A stretch of DNA of 11,329 bases from UBA5972 sp964588725 (GTDB taxonomy: Bacteria > Pseudomonadota > Alphaproteobacteria > Rhodobacterales > Rhodobacteraceae): positions 1 through 11,329 of the forward strand of contig CAZPQL010000082.1 of the NCBI GenBank assembly GCA_964588725.1, written 5' to 3'. Position 1 is the stretch's first letter; the number at the start of each line of letters is the position of its first letter. The position numbers were made by a program, and so were the translations under genes. Shown here piece after piece: positions 1-8,179 of the stretch. Under the pieces are notes generated by a model. It was given only the letters and a program-made list of their open reading frames with translations, was not told where the DNA came from and did no database searches.

Positions 1-1060
1 CCAGCGGCCCAAAAGCGTCGGGCCAATGCGGCGACGCCAGCTTTGACAGCGTGCGCTCGATCGCCAGCAGATTATTGACGTCGATGCTGGTATGAATTTC
101 GCCGCCATTGTCCAGTGAAACCTGGGCGAACACCGCCAAAGCCTGCGTCCAGTTGCGAATGTACGACCCGATTTTTACTTCTGCGAACAGCCCGATATCG
201 GCACCGTTCTTGACCAACCCGTTGTGCTGCAGACGCTCTTGCTGACCTGCGTTCCACGCGGGCGGCGTATTGACCGGAGCATTGGCGCTTGCCACCGCGC
301 CGGGCTCGACGACCTCGACGACTTTGGACGCGGCGCGCATGATGTAGGCCACGGCATCGACCCGCCCGGGGCCCCAATCTTCGATGTCAACAAGAACGCG
401 GTCCATTTGGCGGCGATGATCGATCCAGTTGTCCAACCGGGCTTTCAGCGTGGCTAGCTCATCGGCTTGGGGCGCGCGCCCGTGCAGCTGCCTGAAAAAT
501 TGCTGCCGCCGTGGTTCGCTGCCATTGACGGTTTCAACTGCCAAAGTCAGCGCGGTGACAAGACCTTGGAAATCTCCCATGTTTTGACCGCCGTGAACGA
601 ATACTCTGGCGGTTTCGTCCGCGGCGGTGGTTTGGTCGTCTTCGACATAAAGCTCCGACGTGTGACACGCCGAACAGTTGAAACCCAGCCATTGGGTGCC
701 CGCGGCATCGGCGTTGCGGTCCACGACAAAACCAATGGGCAGGCGCGCATTGTCATCGGCATACGGATACCCAAACAACCTGCCGCTTGCCCGCTCTTTA
801 AAGCGCGGGTCCTGCGCAGTGGCAACAATCGCGGTGAACCAGTTCAACGGGATCAGGCGCGAACCCTGCGAGTAACCGTACCAGATGTCTTCATCGGCAT
901 TGCTCCAGCCCTGATTGTCCACGTATTCAGGACTGGCGCCAGAGGGTGCGGCACGTGTGGCACCGGTGTCCGTGGTATCCGGAGCGCGCAGAAACAACGC
1001 CGCGCCAACAAGCAAAACTCCGATTATTATGGCGGCGGAGACGGGTTTGAATTTGGCCAT
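1..1060 (-). CDS. c-type di-heme cytochrome, RoxA-like / cytochrome c peroxidase-like (partial, C-terminus beyond window)
   Basis: The minus strand is open from an ATG at 1060 to the window edge (353 codons seen, no stop). Residues 1-7 are short and contain two Lys; residues about 8-24 are a hydrophobic segment rich in I/L/V/A, so the protein is probably secreted or anchored in the membrane with its body in the periplasm. A single heme-c motif CSACH lies at residues 129-133 (DNA 662-676), in the context WLGFNCSACHT. This context, the upstream YGYSQGSRLIPLNWF (61-75) and the WGPGRVD segment (229-235) recall RoxA-like di-heme proteins, relatives of bacterial cytochrome c peroxidase and of the rubber oxygenase RoxA. 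A second CXXCH would be expected downstream, outside the window. A purine-rich GAAAGAAA precedes the ATG. It diverges from the exported hydrolase at 1261. Heme binding is well supported; the exact reaction (peroxidase, dioxygenase or other) cannot be decided here. Confidence 0.8.
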   Translation of the reverse strand, partial: MAKFKPVSAAIIIGVLLVGAALFLRAPDTTDTGATRAAPSGASPEYVDNQGWSNADEDIWYGYSQGSRLIPLNWFTAIVATAQDPRFKERASGRLFGYPYADDNARLPIGFVVDRNADAAGTQWLGFNCSACHTSELYVEDDQTTAADETARVFVHGGQNMGDFQGLVTALTLAVETVNGSEPRRQQFFRQLHGRAPQADELATLKARLDNWIDHRRQMDRVLVDIEDWGPGRVDAVAYIMRAASKVVEVVEPGAVASANAPVNTPPAWNAGQQERLQHNGLVKNGADIGLFAEVKIGSYIRNWTQALAVFAQVSLDNGGEIHTSIDVNNLLAIERTLSKLASPHWPDAFGPL

Positions 1061-1245
1061 AATGTATTTCTTTCAAAACGGTATGGCGTGGATTTTCGGC
1101 AGGGATCAAATCGTTAAAGCCGCAATAAAACTGGCTAAACCTTAGCGCGATCGTGGCAGAAGTAAACCACAGAGGCGGTGCGACATCAAAACGCACAAAA
1201 GACTCACGCTGTTTTATATTTTGGTTTATGAATATGAACACCACC

Positions 1246-1252
1246 GAGGGAG
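1246..1252 (+). promoter_or_regulatory. ribosome binding site fixing the start of the exported hydrolase
   Basis: GAGGGAG ends 8 bases before the ATG at 1261. In-frame ATGs further upstream (1153, 1228, 1234) lack such a site, and using them would put a long unlike tail before the Tat signal. This selects 1261 as the start. Confidence 0.75.
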
Positions 1253-1260
1253 ATTTACCA

Positions 1261-2238
1261 ATGCTGCTCAAACCCAGCCGTCGCGACATCCTGAAAATGA
1301 CGGCTCTGGCGCCGATGTTCGCGCTGCCCGTCCCTGTCCGTGCGGCGCTCAGCCCGCCCTCTGATGCGCAGGCACCCAATTTTTACCGTTTTAACCTTGG
1401 TGACGCGAAACTGACGGTTATTTCCGACGGACAATTCAACATTCCGGTGACCGAGCTGGGGGTCAACGCTGACCCTGCCGACGTTGCAGCCTTTCTAAAG
1501 CAGCATTTTCTTGATGCCGCCACGTCCTACCGCCACACGAACCACGTGTTGATCGAACTTGGCGATGCCAAACTGTTGGTCGATGTGGGGTCAGGTACAC
1601 GCTTTGTCAGCACAACCGGCCAGTTGATGAACAATCTTGACGCTGCGGGCGTCGACAGTAGCACGATCACCCATGTGGTGTTGACCCACGCGCACCCCGA
1701 TCACATCTGGGGCATTCGCGACGATTTTGACGAGCCGATCTTCCCCGATGCACAGTATTACATCGGCGGCGGCGAAATGGACTACTGGTTGCAGGATGAT
1801 TTGGTCAACCGCGTCGCACCCGAAGAACAGCAGATTGTGCTGGGTGCAGCAAATTCAATCAATGCCGAGGGCCTGCAATGGACGCGGGGCAGCGACGGAT
1901 TTGTGGTTGCGCCGGGGATTTCCATGCTGGACACGCCGGGGCACACGTCAGGCCATATGAGCCTGTCAGTGGAATCACAGGGCCAGCGTCTGATCGTTTT
2001 GGGCGACAGCGTCACCAACGCATTCATGGATTTTACCCACCCTGAATGGGTCATCAAGCGCGACGCCAACCCCGACCAGACAGTGGCAACACGCAAGGCA
2101 CTTCTCAACATGGTTGCCAGCGACCGCTCGGCGGTTCTGGGCTATCATTTCCCTTTTCCCGGAGTCGGGCATGTGGCACGCGACGGCGACGCATTTCGCT
2201 TTATTCCGGCTTTGTGGCAGTGGACAGCGACAGAGTAA
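1261..2238 (+). CDS. Tat-exported metallo-beta-lactamase-fold hydrolase, methyl parathion hydrolase-like
   Basis: 325 residues from the ATG at 1261, chosen by the GAGGGAG site and because it places a twin-arginine signal at the N-terminus: SRRDILK at residues 6-12, then a hydrophobic stretch and VRA-A near 27-29 as a likely cleavage site. The mature protein should be folded before export and act in the periplasm. The metal-binding set of the superfamily is complete: THAHPDH (H143, H145, D147, H148), GHTSGH (227-232), GDS (D249) and YHFPFPGVGH (H296). The last motif and the overall length are typical of the methyl parathion hydrolase-like branch, a family that also includes lactonase and esterase activities, so the natural substrate is open. 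It diverges from the cytochrome gene across about 200 bases and converges on the amidotransferase-like gene with an 8-base gap. Fold and export are confident; substrate is not. Confidence 0.85.
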   Translation: MLLKPSRRDILKMTALAPMFALPVPVRAALSPPSDAQAPNFYRFNLGDAKLTVISDGQFNIPVTELGVNADPADVAAFLKQHFLDAATSYRHTNHVLIELGDAKLLVDVGSGTRFVSTTGQLMNNLDAAGVDSSTITHVVLTHAHPDHIWGIRDDFDEPIFPDAQYYIGGGEMDYWLQDDLVNRVAPEEQQIVLGAANSINAEGLQWTRGSDGFVVAPGISMLDTPGHTSGHMSLSVESQGQRLIVLGDSVTNAFMDFTHPEWVIKRDANPDQTVATRKALLNMVASDRSAVLGYHFPFPGVGHVARDGDAFRFIPALWQWTATE

Positions 2239-2246
2239 TCCGGGTA

Positions 2247-3017
2247 TTAGCCCGTGGCCGCCAAAGCGGCCTTGCCACGCCAACGGCGCAGCGCGGCACC
2301 AAAGGCTTCAAACAACGGGCGCGACACCGGGTCTTTGTCTGCGTTCCATTCGGGGTGCCACTGTACCGCAAGCGTGAATCCCGGCGTGTCCTTGACGTAG
2401 ATGGCTTCTGGTGTCCCATCGGGTGCGTAGCCCTCGACGGTTATTTGCGCGCCTTTTTCCTTAATCCCCTGACCGTGCAGTGAATTGACCATCACTTTTG
2501 TGGACCCAAACACATTGGCGAAAACCCCGCCTGTGGGCAGAGTAATTTCGTGCCGCAAGGCGAATTTCTCCTCAATTGTGCCCTCTGGCGGCATCCGGTG
2601 GTTCATGCGTCCCGGAAGATCGCGGATCTCGGGGTAAAGCGAGCCACCAAACGCCACATTGAATTCCTGAAAGCCGCGGCAAATCCCCAATATCGGCTGG
2701 CCGCGCGCTGCGCAGGCGCGAATCAACGGCAACGTTAGCTCGTCGCGGCAATGGTCGAACATGCCGTGGGCTTCGGTTTCCTCTTCGCCGTAGTGGCTGG
2801 GGTGCACGTTGGGCCGCGCGCCGGTAAAGACAAATCCGTCGCATATCTCCATGATTTCAGCGATGTCGATGACGCGCGGGTCAGCGGGGATCAGCACCGG
2901 CGTGGCGTCAACGACCCTGGCCACGGCGTTGATGTTGATCGTGCCGGTGCCTTGAATTTCGTATTCTTCACCAATCATGTGCTGATTGCTGATAATGCCA
3001 ACGATGGGGCGCGCCAT
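2247..3017 (-). CDS. class I glutamine amidotransferase-like hydrolase (peptidase C26, gamma-glutamyl-GABA hydrolase-like)
   Basis: 256 residues from the ATG at 3017, which is preceded by AAAGG 8 bases upstream and gives the usual family N-terminus (ARPIVGIIS). The frame stays open far upstream, but that part is only the antisense of pepN. The catalytic triad is visible: nucleophile C113 in GICRGFQ, and H221 and E223 in QWHPEW. SLHGQG at 179-184 and the region FTGARPNVHP (64-73) are typical of the C26 branch, which includes PuuD (hydrolysis of gamma-glutamyl-GABA in putrescine breakdown) and folate gamma-glutamyl hydrolase relatives. No synthetase or ammonia-accepting domain is attached, so it is a stand-alone cytosolic hydrolase. 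No other putrescine genes are nearby, so the PuuD role is by similarity only. It diverges from pepN across 156 bases. Confidence 0.85.
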   Translation of the reverse strand: MARPIVGIISNQHMIGEEYEIQGTGTININAVARVVDATPVLIPADPRVIDIAEIMEICDGFVFTGARPNVHPSHYGEEETEAHGMFDHCRDELTLPLIRACAARGQPILGICRGFQEFNVAFGGSLYPEIRDLPGRMNHRMPPEGTIEEKFALRHEITLPTGGVFANVFGSTKVMVNSLHGQGIKEKGAQITVEGYAPDGTPEAIYVKDTPGFTLAVQWHPEWNADKDPVSRPLFEAFGAALRRWRGKAALAATG

Positions 3018-3173
3018 GAACTGTGCCTTTGACTCGGGATCAACGATGTGAATAACCCAGTGTAGCGGCAAGGTCCAGCGCGCGAACGGTGACAACTTGG
3101 GCGCGGCCAATTCACATTCGCGCTTGATTGTGCCACTTGTTGTCTTTGTCACAAAATCCGTCCGGAGCCACCG

Positions 3174-5735
3174 ATGACCACGCCTTCCGCCCCTGAAATT
3201 TTGCTTAGCGATTACCAGCCGCCTGCCTATCTGGTGGACAATGTTCATCTTGTCTTTGATCTGGACCCCACGGACACGCAGGTCACGGCCACCGTGGTTT
3301 TCAAAAAAAACACCGGCGGCGATCTGTGGCTGGACGGGCGGGATCTGACGCTGCACGCGCTGGCCATCGACGGGGTTGATGTGGACCCGGCGGCGTTTAA
3401 TCTGACCGACGAAGGTCTGACGATCCCGCAGTCCATGCTGGCAGACAGTTTCACCGTCGAAACCCGTGTGACCATCAATCCAAAGGGCAATACCGCACTT
3501 GAAGGGCTTTATATGTCGCGTGGCATGTACTGCACCCAATGCGAGGCAGAGGGCTTTCGCAAGATCACCTATTACCCCGATCGCCCCGATGTGATGGCGG
3601 TGTTTTCGGTGCGCATCAACAGCGATCAGCCGGTGATGCTGTCCAACGGCAATCCGACGGCACAAGGCGACGGCTGGGCGCAGTGGGATGACCCCTGGCC
3701 CAAACCGGCCTATCTGTTTGCGCTCGTCGCCGGTGATCTGGTCAGTTTTGACGATAGTTTCACCACCGCTGAGCGCCGCGATGTGGCGCTGAAAATTTAT
3801 GTGCGCGACGGCGATCTGGACAAATGCGCCTATGCCATGGATGCGTTGAAACGCGCGATGACCTGGGACGAGGAAAACTACGGTCGCGTTTACGATCTTG
3901 ACCTGTTCAACATCGTGGCAGTCGACGATTTCAACATGGGGGCCATGGAAAACAAGGGGCTGAATATTTTCAATTCCGCGCTGGTGCTGGCCAGCCCGCA
4001 AACCGCGACCGATACCGATTTCGCCCGCATCGAAAGCGTGATCGCGCACGAATATTTCCACAACTGGACCGGCAACCGCATCACCTGCCGCGACTGGTTT
4101 CAACTGTGCCTGAAAGAGGGGCTGACGGTTTTTCGCGACCAGCAGTTTTCCGGCGATATGCGCGACGCATCCGTTGCGCGAATCGAAAACGTGATGGCGC
4201 TGCGCGACCGTCAGTTCCGCGAAGACGCCGGCCCGCTCGCACACCCGGTGCGGCCGGAAAAATATATCGAGATCAACAACTTCTATACCGCCACCGTGTA
4301 TGAAAAGGGCGCCGAGGTGATTGGCATGTTGCGCCGCATCGTCGGACCTGACGATTACCGCCGGGCGCTGGATTTGTACTTTACCCGTCATGACGGGCAG
4401 GCCTGCACAATCGAGGACTGGCTGCAGGTTTTCGAGGACACAACCGGACGCGATCTGTCACAGTTCAAACGTTGGTATTCACAGGCCGGCACACCGGTTG
4501 TGACCGCGACCGAGGCCTACGACGCGGGCGTCTACCGTCTGACGCTGGAGCAACAAACGCCGCCAACGCCCGGTCAGCCCGACAAGCCGCCACGCGTTAT
4601 CCCGATTGCCATGGGGCTGCTGGCCGGGGACGGTTCCGAAATGCGCGCAACCGAGGTGCTGGAACTGACCGAAACGAAACAAAGCTTCGTCTTTGACGGA
4701 TTGGAGTCCCAGCCAATCCCGTCGCTGCTGCGCGGTTTTTCGGCCCCGGTCGTGCTGCAGCGCGCCACCCACGCGCAGGAACAGGCGTTCCTGTTGGCCA
4801 ACGACACCGATCCCTTTAACCGCTGGGAGGCGGCGCGGCGTCTGGTTTCCAACACCATCCGCGCCATGGCGCTGGAGGACGACGTACCCGACGACGGCGT
4901 GCTACAGGCGTTGAAAACGCTGGTGATGGACAGTGATCTGGATCCGGCTTACCGCGCCCTGCTCATGGTCCTGCCCGCCGAGGACGAGCTGGCGAAACAG
5001 ATGCACGAACGCGACCAGACGCCCGACCCCGACGCTATACATACTGCGCGCAATTTCTTTTTAACCGCACTGGCCGTGCATTTTGACCGCGACGCCAAGG
5101 TTCTTTTTGCAGAAATGAACCAGACAGGCCCCTACAGCCCCGACGCGGCATCCGCAGGCAAAAGATCGTTGCAGATGGCGATGCTGGCACTGATTTCGCG
5201 TCTGGATAACGGTGTGCAGGCGGGCGAGACGTTCAGCATGGCGAACAACATGACGGTTCAAATGGCGGCGCTGTCCACGCTGCTGTCAAACAACCACGGG
5301 CAGCCTGAAGTGGCGACATTCTATGCGCAGTGGCGAAAAAACAAACTGGTTCTGGACAAATGGTTCCAAATTCAGGCGCTGCGCGCGCCGCGTGAAGCCG
5401 CAGTTGAAACCATATCTGAACTAGCCGATCACCCCGATTTCGACATGCAGAATCCTAACCGTTTTCGCGCGCTGATCGGCGGCTTTGCCTTTGGTAATCA
5501 CGCGGGCTTCCACGCCAAAGACGGCACGGGGTACGCGCTTGTCACCGACTGGCTGATCCGGCTCGACGCCAAAAACCCGCAGACCGCGGCGCGTCTGGCG
5601 GGTGCATTCAGCGCTCTGAAATGGTACGATGCGGGTCGGCAGGCACATATGACCGAACAGTTGGAACGCATATTGGGCACTACAGGCCTGTCCAAAAACA
5701 CAGGTGAAATCGTTGGTCGCATATTAGGAGAATGA
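3174..5735 (+). CDS. pepN: aminopeptidase N (M1 family zinc metallopeptidase)
   Basis: 853 residues, close to the length of the E. coli enzyme (about 870). It removes N-terminal amino acids from peptides in the cytosol, completing protein turnover. Order of parts: N-terminal beta domain (about 1-190); the substrate-anchoring GAMEN motif at 256-260; zinc site HEYFH at 292-296 with third ligand E315 in LKEGLTVF, the 19-residue spacing from H296 matching M1 enzymes; catalytic Tyr at Y376 in TVYEKGAE; then a small beta domain and a long helical C-terminal domain. No signal peptide. The ATG at 3174 has GGAG 6 bases upstream. The stop TGA at 5733-5735 is directly followed by the ATG of the SDR gene, so the two are translated from one message. 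All key residues are present. Confidence 0.97.
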   Translation: MTTPSAPEILLSDYQPPAYLVDNVHLVFDLDPTDTQVTATVVFKKNTGGDLWLDGRDLTLHALAIDGVDVDPAAFNLTDEGLTIPQSMLADSFTVETRVTINPKGNTALEGLYMSRGMYCTQCEAEGFRKITYYPDRPDVMAVFSVRINSDQPVMLSNGNPTAQGDGWAQWDDPWPKPAYLFALVAGDLVSFDDSFTTAERRDVALKIYVRDGDLDKCAYAMDALKRAMTWDEENYGRVYDLDLFNIVAVDDFNMGAMENKGLNIFNSALVLASPQTATDTDFARIESVIAHEYFHNWTGNRITCRDWFQLCLKEGLTVFRDQQFSGDMRDASVARIENVMALRDRQFREDAGPLAHPVRPEKYIEINNFYTATVYEKGAEVIGMLRRIVGPDDYRRALDLYFTRHDGQACTIEDWLQVFEDTTGRDLSQFKRWYSQAGTPVVTATEAYDAGVYRLTLEQQTPPTPGQPDKPPRVIPIAMGLLAGDGSEMRATEVLELTETKQSFVFDGLESQPIPSLLRGFSAPVVLQRATHAQEQAFLLANDTDPFNRWEAARRLVSNTIRAMALEDDVPDDGVLQALKTLVMDSDLDPAYRALLMVLPAEDELAKQMHERDQTPDPDAIHTARNFFLTALAVHFDRDAKVLFAEMNQTGPYSPDAASAGKRSLQMAMLALISRLDNGVQAGETFSMANNMTVQMAALSTLLSNNHGQPEVATFYAQWRKNKLVLDKWFQIQALRAPREAAVETISELADHPDFDMQNPNRFRALIGGFAFGNHAGFHAKDGTGYALVTDWLIRLDAKNPQTAARLAGAFSALKWYDAGRQAHMTEQLERILGTTGLSKNTGEIVGRILGE

Positions 5736-6491
5736 ATGGGCCAGACCCGCAAAACCATCCTGATTACAGGGGCCAGCAGCGGCATTGGCGCCGCCACGGC
5801 GCTGGCGGCGGCGCGCTCGGGATATGACGTGGGGCTTGGCTATCTGTCGGATGAGCCGTCCGCGCTGGCACTGGCACAAAAAATCCGCGCGGTGGGCGCG
5901 CGGGCAGAATTGCTGCAGGGCGACATAGCTGACCCGGAGGCCGTGGACAGCATATTTTCAAATTTTGACGACGTTTTTGACGAGTTGAACGTGCTGGTCA
6001 ACAACGCCGGAATCGTGGCGACGTCGCAGCGGGTCGAGGAAATGTCTTACAGCCGCGTCACCCGCATGTTTGCCACCAACGCCGTCGGGCCTTTTTTATG
6101 CGCCCAGCACGCGGTTTTGCGTATGGCGTACCGCTACGGCGGGCGTGGCGGGGTGATCCTGAACGTGTCCTCGCGCGCTGCCAAACTGGGCAGCGCCGGA
6201 CAATACGTGGATTATGCCGCCAGCAAAGGTGCCTTGGACGTGTTGACCAAGGGGCTGGCCAAAGAGGTCGCGCCTGAGGGCATCCGTGTGGTCGGCGTAC
6301 GCCCCGGCGTCATTGATACGGGACTGCATGCCAAAGGCGGCGAGCCGGACCGCGCAGAATCGCTAAAGGGCCAAATTCCAATGGGGCGCGTGGGCACAGC
6401 CGACGAAGTGGCGCGCACGCTGATGTGGCTGATGTCGGATCGTGCATCTTATGTAACGGGAACGACGGTTGACGTGGGCGGCGGTCGGTAG
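5736..6491 (+). CDS. SDR family NAD(P)-dependent oxidoreductase (YgfF-like)
   Basis: 251 residues, a classical short-chain dehydrogenase/reductase. Visible motifs: cofactor-binding TGASSGIG at 11-18, NNAG at 89-92, a structural Asn at N115 in TNAVG, catalytic Ser in NVSS (S145/S146), and YAASK with Y160 and K164. The segments LGSAGQYVDYAASKGALD and the C-terminal HAKGGEP (198-204) followed by SDRASYVTG (234-242) recall E. coli YgfF and similar sugar-dehydrogenase-like SDRs; substrate unknown. The ATG begins on the base after the pepN stop codon, and its AGGAG (5726-5730) lies inside the end of pepN, 5 bases from the ATG, which indicates translational coupling. It is followed by a strong hairpin and then gatB. 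The fold assignment is firm; the reaction is not known. Confidence 0.92.
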   Translation: MGQTRKTILITGASSGIGAATALAAARSGYDVGLGYLSDEPSALALAQKIRAVGARAELLQGDIADPEAVDSIFSNFDDVFDELNVLVNNAGIVATSQRVEEMSYSRVTRMFATNAVGPFLCAQHAVLRMAYRYGGRGGVILNVSSRAAKLGSAGQYVDYAASKGALDVLTKGLAKEVAPEGIRVVGVRPGVIDTGLHAKGGEPDRAESLKGQIPMGRVGTADEVARTLMWLMSDRASYVTGTTVDVGGGR

Positions 6492-6511
6492 CTGAATTAT
6501 TTCAAGTGAGA

Positions 6512-6547
6512 GGACAGCGCCCTCCTTGGGGAGGGCGTGCGCTGTCC
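6512..6547. repeat. strong intergenic hairpin between the SDR gene and gatB
   Basis: An almost perfect inverted repeat: GGACAG (6512-6517) and CGCCCTCC (6518-6525), loop TTGG (6526-6529), GGAGGGCG (6530-6537), a 4-base bulge TGCG, then CTGTCC (6542-6547). That is 14 base pairs, mostly GC. No T-run follows on either strand, so it is not a canonical intrinsic terminator. It may still act as a transcript end or stability element after pepN-SDR, or be a copy of a dispersed palindromic repeat. Confidence 0.8.
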
Positions 6548-6650
6548 GGGGAATGCGTCCCGAACGGGTAGTATTTGTGTCCGCAACAAAACCTCATTGC
6601 TCTTGTCCCCATCCCGCCGCTCGCCTAAAACCCGACCACCACAGCACCCC

Positions 6651-6656
6651 AAAAGG
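6651..6656 (+). promoter_or_regulatory. ribosome binding site fixing the gatB start
   Basis: AAAAGG ends 6 bases before the ATG at 6663. The frame is open further upstream to an ATG at 6537, but that ATG lies inside the hairpin at 6512-6547 and the extra 42 residues do not resemble GatB. Confidence 0.65.
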
Positions 6657-6662
6657 CTCGCC

Positions 6663-8174
6663 ATGAACGTGCTATCCACAATCGAACCAAAACCCAAGGT
6701 CATTGCCGGTGCTCGGCAGGACTGGGAACTGGTTATTGGGCTTGAAGTCCACGCGCAGGTCGCAAGCCGCGCCAAACTGTTTTCGGGCGCTTCGACCAAA
6801 TTTGGCGCCGAACCCAATTCCAACGTGTCGTTCATTGACGCGGGCATGCCGGGGATGTTGCCGGTTATCAACGAATTCTGCGTCGAACAGGCGGTGCGCA
6901 CCGGGCTTGGCATCAAGGCCGAGATCAACCTCTTTAGCCAGTTTGACCGCAAGAACTATTTCTACCCCGATCTGCCACAGGGCTATCAGATCAGCCAGTT
7001 GTATCACCCCATCGTGGGCGAAGGGGAAATTGTGGTGGACCTGGGCGAAGGTGTGGCGCGAACTGTGCGTGTCGAACGTATCCATCTGGAACAGGACGCC
7101 GGTAAATCGGTGCACGACATGGACCCCAACGCCTCTTTCGTCGATTTCAACCGCACGGGTGTTGCGCTGATGGAAATCGTATCACGCCCCGATATTCGTT
7201 CTCCCGAAGAAGCCGCCGCTTATGTCGCCAAAATCCGCCAGATCCTGCGCTATCTCGGCACGTCGGATGCCAATATGCAAAATGGCAATCTGCGCGCCGA
7301 CGTGAACGTATCGGTCTGTCGCCCCGGTGATTACGAAAAATATCGCGCCAGCGGTGATTTCGCGCACCTGGGAACGCGCTGCGAGATCAAGAACATGAAC
7401 TCGATGCGCTTCATTCAGGCGGCCATCGAATTTGAAGCGCGCCGCCAGATCGCGCTGATCGAGGACGGTGGTGCGGTCACGCAGGAAACCCGCCTTTACG
7501 ATCCTGACAAGAACGAAACCCGCTCCATGCGCTCCAAGGAAGAGGCGCATGATTACCGCTATTTTCCCTGCCCCGACCTTTTGCCGCTTAATATAGAACA
7601 GTCGTGGGTGGACGGGATTTCCGCCAACCTGCCCGAACTGCCCGACGCCAAAAAGGCCCGGTTTATCGCCGATTTCGGGATGACCGATTATGACGCGGCG
7701 GTGCTCACCGGTGACGTGGCCAGCGCCGATTATTTTGAAAATGTGGCGCAGGGGCGCGACGGCAAACAGACCGCCAACTGGGTGATCAACGAACTGTTTG
7801 GGCGTCTCAACAAGGGCGAACTGAGCATCGCAGACAGCCCGATGTCCGCCGATCAGCTTGGCGGCATCCTTGATCTTATTGCCAGCGGCGATATTTCCGG
7901 TAAAATCGCCAAAGACGTGTTTGAAATCGTCTACACCGAAGGCGGCGACCCCGCCGAAATCGTCGCGGCACGCGGCATGAAACAGGTCACCGATCCGGGT
8001 GCGATCGAGGCAGCCGTCGACAAAATCATCGCCGACAACCCCGCGCAGGTGGAAAAGGCCCGCGCCAATCCCAAACTGGCAGGCTGGTTCGTCGGACAGG
8101 TGATGAAAGCCACCGGTGGCCGCGCCAACCCCAAAGCGGTGAACGAGATCGTCGGGGAAAAGTTACGCGGTTAA
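6663..8174 (+). CDS. gatB: Asp-tRNA(Asn)/Glu-tRNA(Gln) amidotransferase subunit B
   Basis: 503 residues, the usual size for alphaproteobacterial GatB. As part of GatCAB it activates the side-chain carboxylate of misacylated Glu-tRNA(Gln) or Asp-tRNA(Asn) with ATP and adds ammonia delivered from GatA. Visible landmarks: WELVIGLEVHAQ at 21-32, SGAS (41-44), GMPGMLPVIN (61-70), FDRKNYFYPDLPQGYQIS (94-111), IHLEQDAGK (140-148), the cradle region with GTRCEIKNMNS (237-247), HDYRYFPCPDL (296-306), and a C-terminal tRNA-binding YqeY-like domain from about 355 to 503 containing NWVINEL (372-378) and NPKLAGWFVGQVMKATGG (469-486). The start at 6663 is preceded by AAAAGG. gatA and gatC are not in the window, as is common where the three genes are scattered. 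It appears intact, with its own 171-base leader. Confidence 0.97.
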   Translation: MNVLSTIEPKPKVIAGARQDWELVIGLEVHAQVASRAKLFSGASTKFGAEPNSNVSFIDAGMPGMLPVINEFCVEQAVRTGLGIKAEINLFSQFDRKNYFYPDLPQGYQISQLYHPIVGEGEIVVDLGEGVARTVRVERIHLEQDAGKSVHDMDPNASFVDFNRTGVALMEIVSRPDIRSPEEAAAYVAKIRQILRYLGTSDANMQNGNLRADVNVSVCRPGDYEKYRASGDFAHLGTRCEIKNMNSMRFIQAAIEFEARRQIALIEDGGAVTQETRLYDPDKNETRSMRSKEEAHDYRYFPCPDLLPLNIEQSWVDGISANLPELPDAKKARFIADFGMTDYDAAVLTGDVASADYFENVAQGRDGKQTANWVINELFGRLNKGELSIADSPMSADQLGGILDLIASGDISGKIAKDVFEIVYTEGGDPAEIVAARGMKQVTDPGAIEAAVDKIIADNPAQVEKARANPKLAGWFVGQVMKATGGRANPKAVNEIVGEKLRG

Positions 8175-8179
8175 TTTTC

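Noticed and set aside
467..1117. Plus-strand open frame of 216 codons opposite the cytochrome
   Set aside because: The minus strand encodes a clear heme motif and signal-anchor; the plus-strand product looks like nothing known.
1153..1260. Upstream in-frame start for the exported hydrolase
   Set aside because: No ribosome binding site, and it would bury the twin-arginine signal 40 residues inside the protein.
3018..4391. Long minus-strand open frame continuing upstream of the amidotransferase-like gene, antisense to pepN
   Set aside because: It is in frame with the real gene but contains no recognisable domain, and pepN on the other strand is a complete, well-conserved enzyme. The open frame follows from GC-biased codon use.
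6537..6662. Upstream in-frame start for gatB
   Set aside because: It lies in the intergenic hairpin and the added residues are low in similarity to GatB; a good ribosome site precedes 6663.
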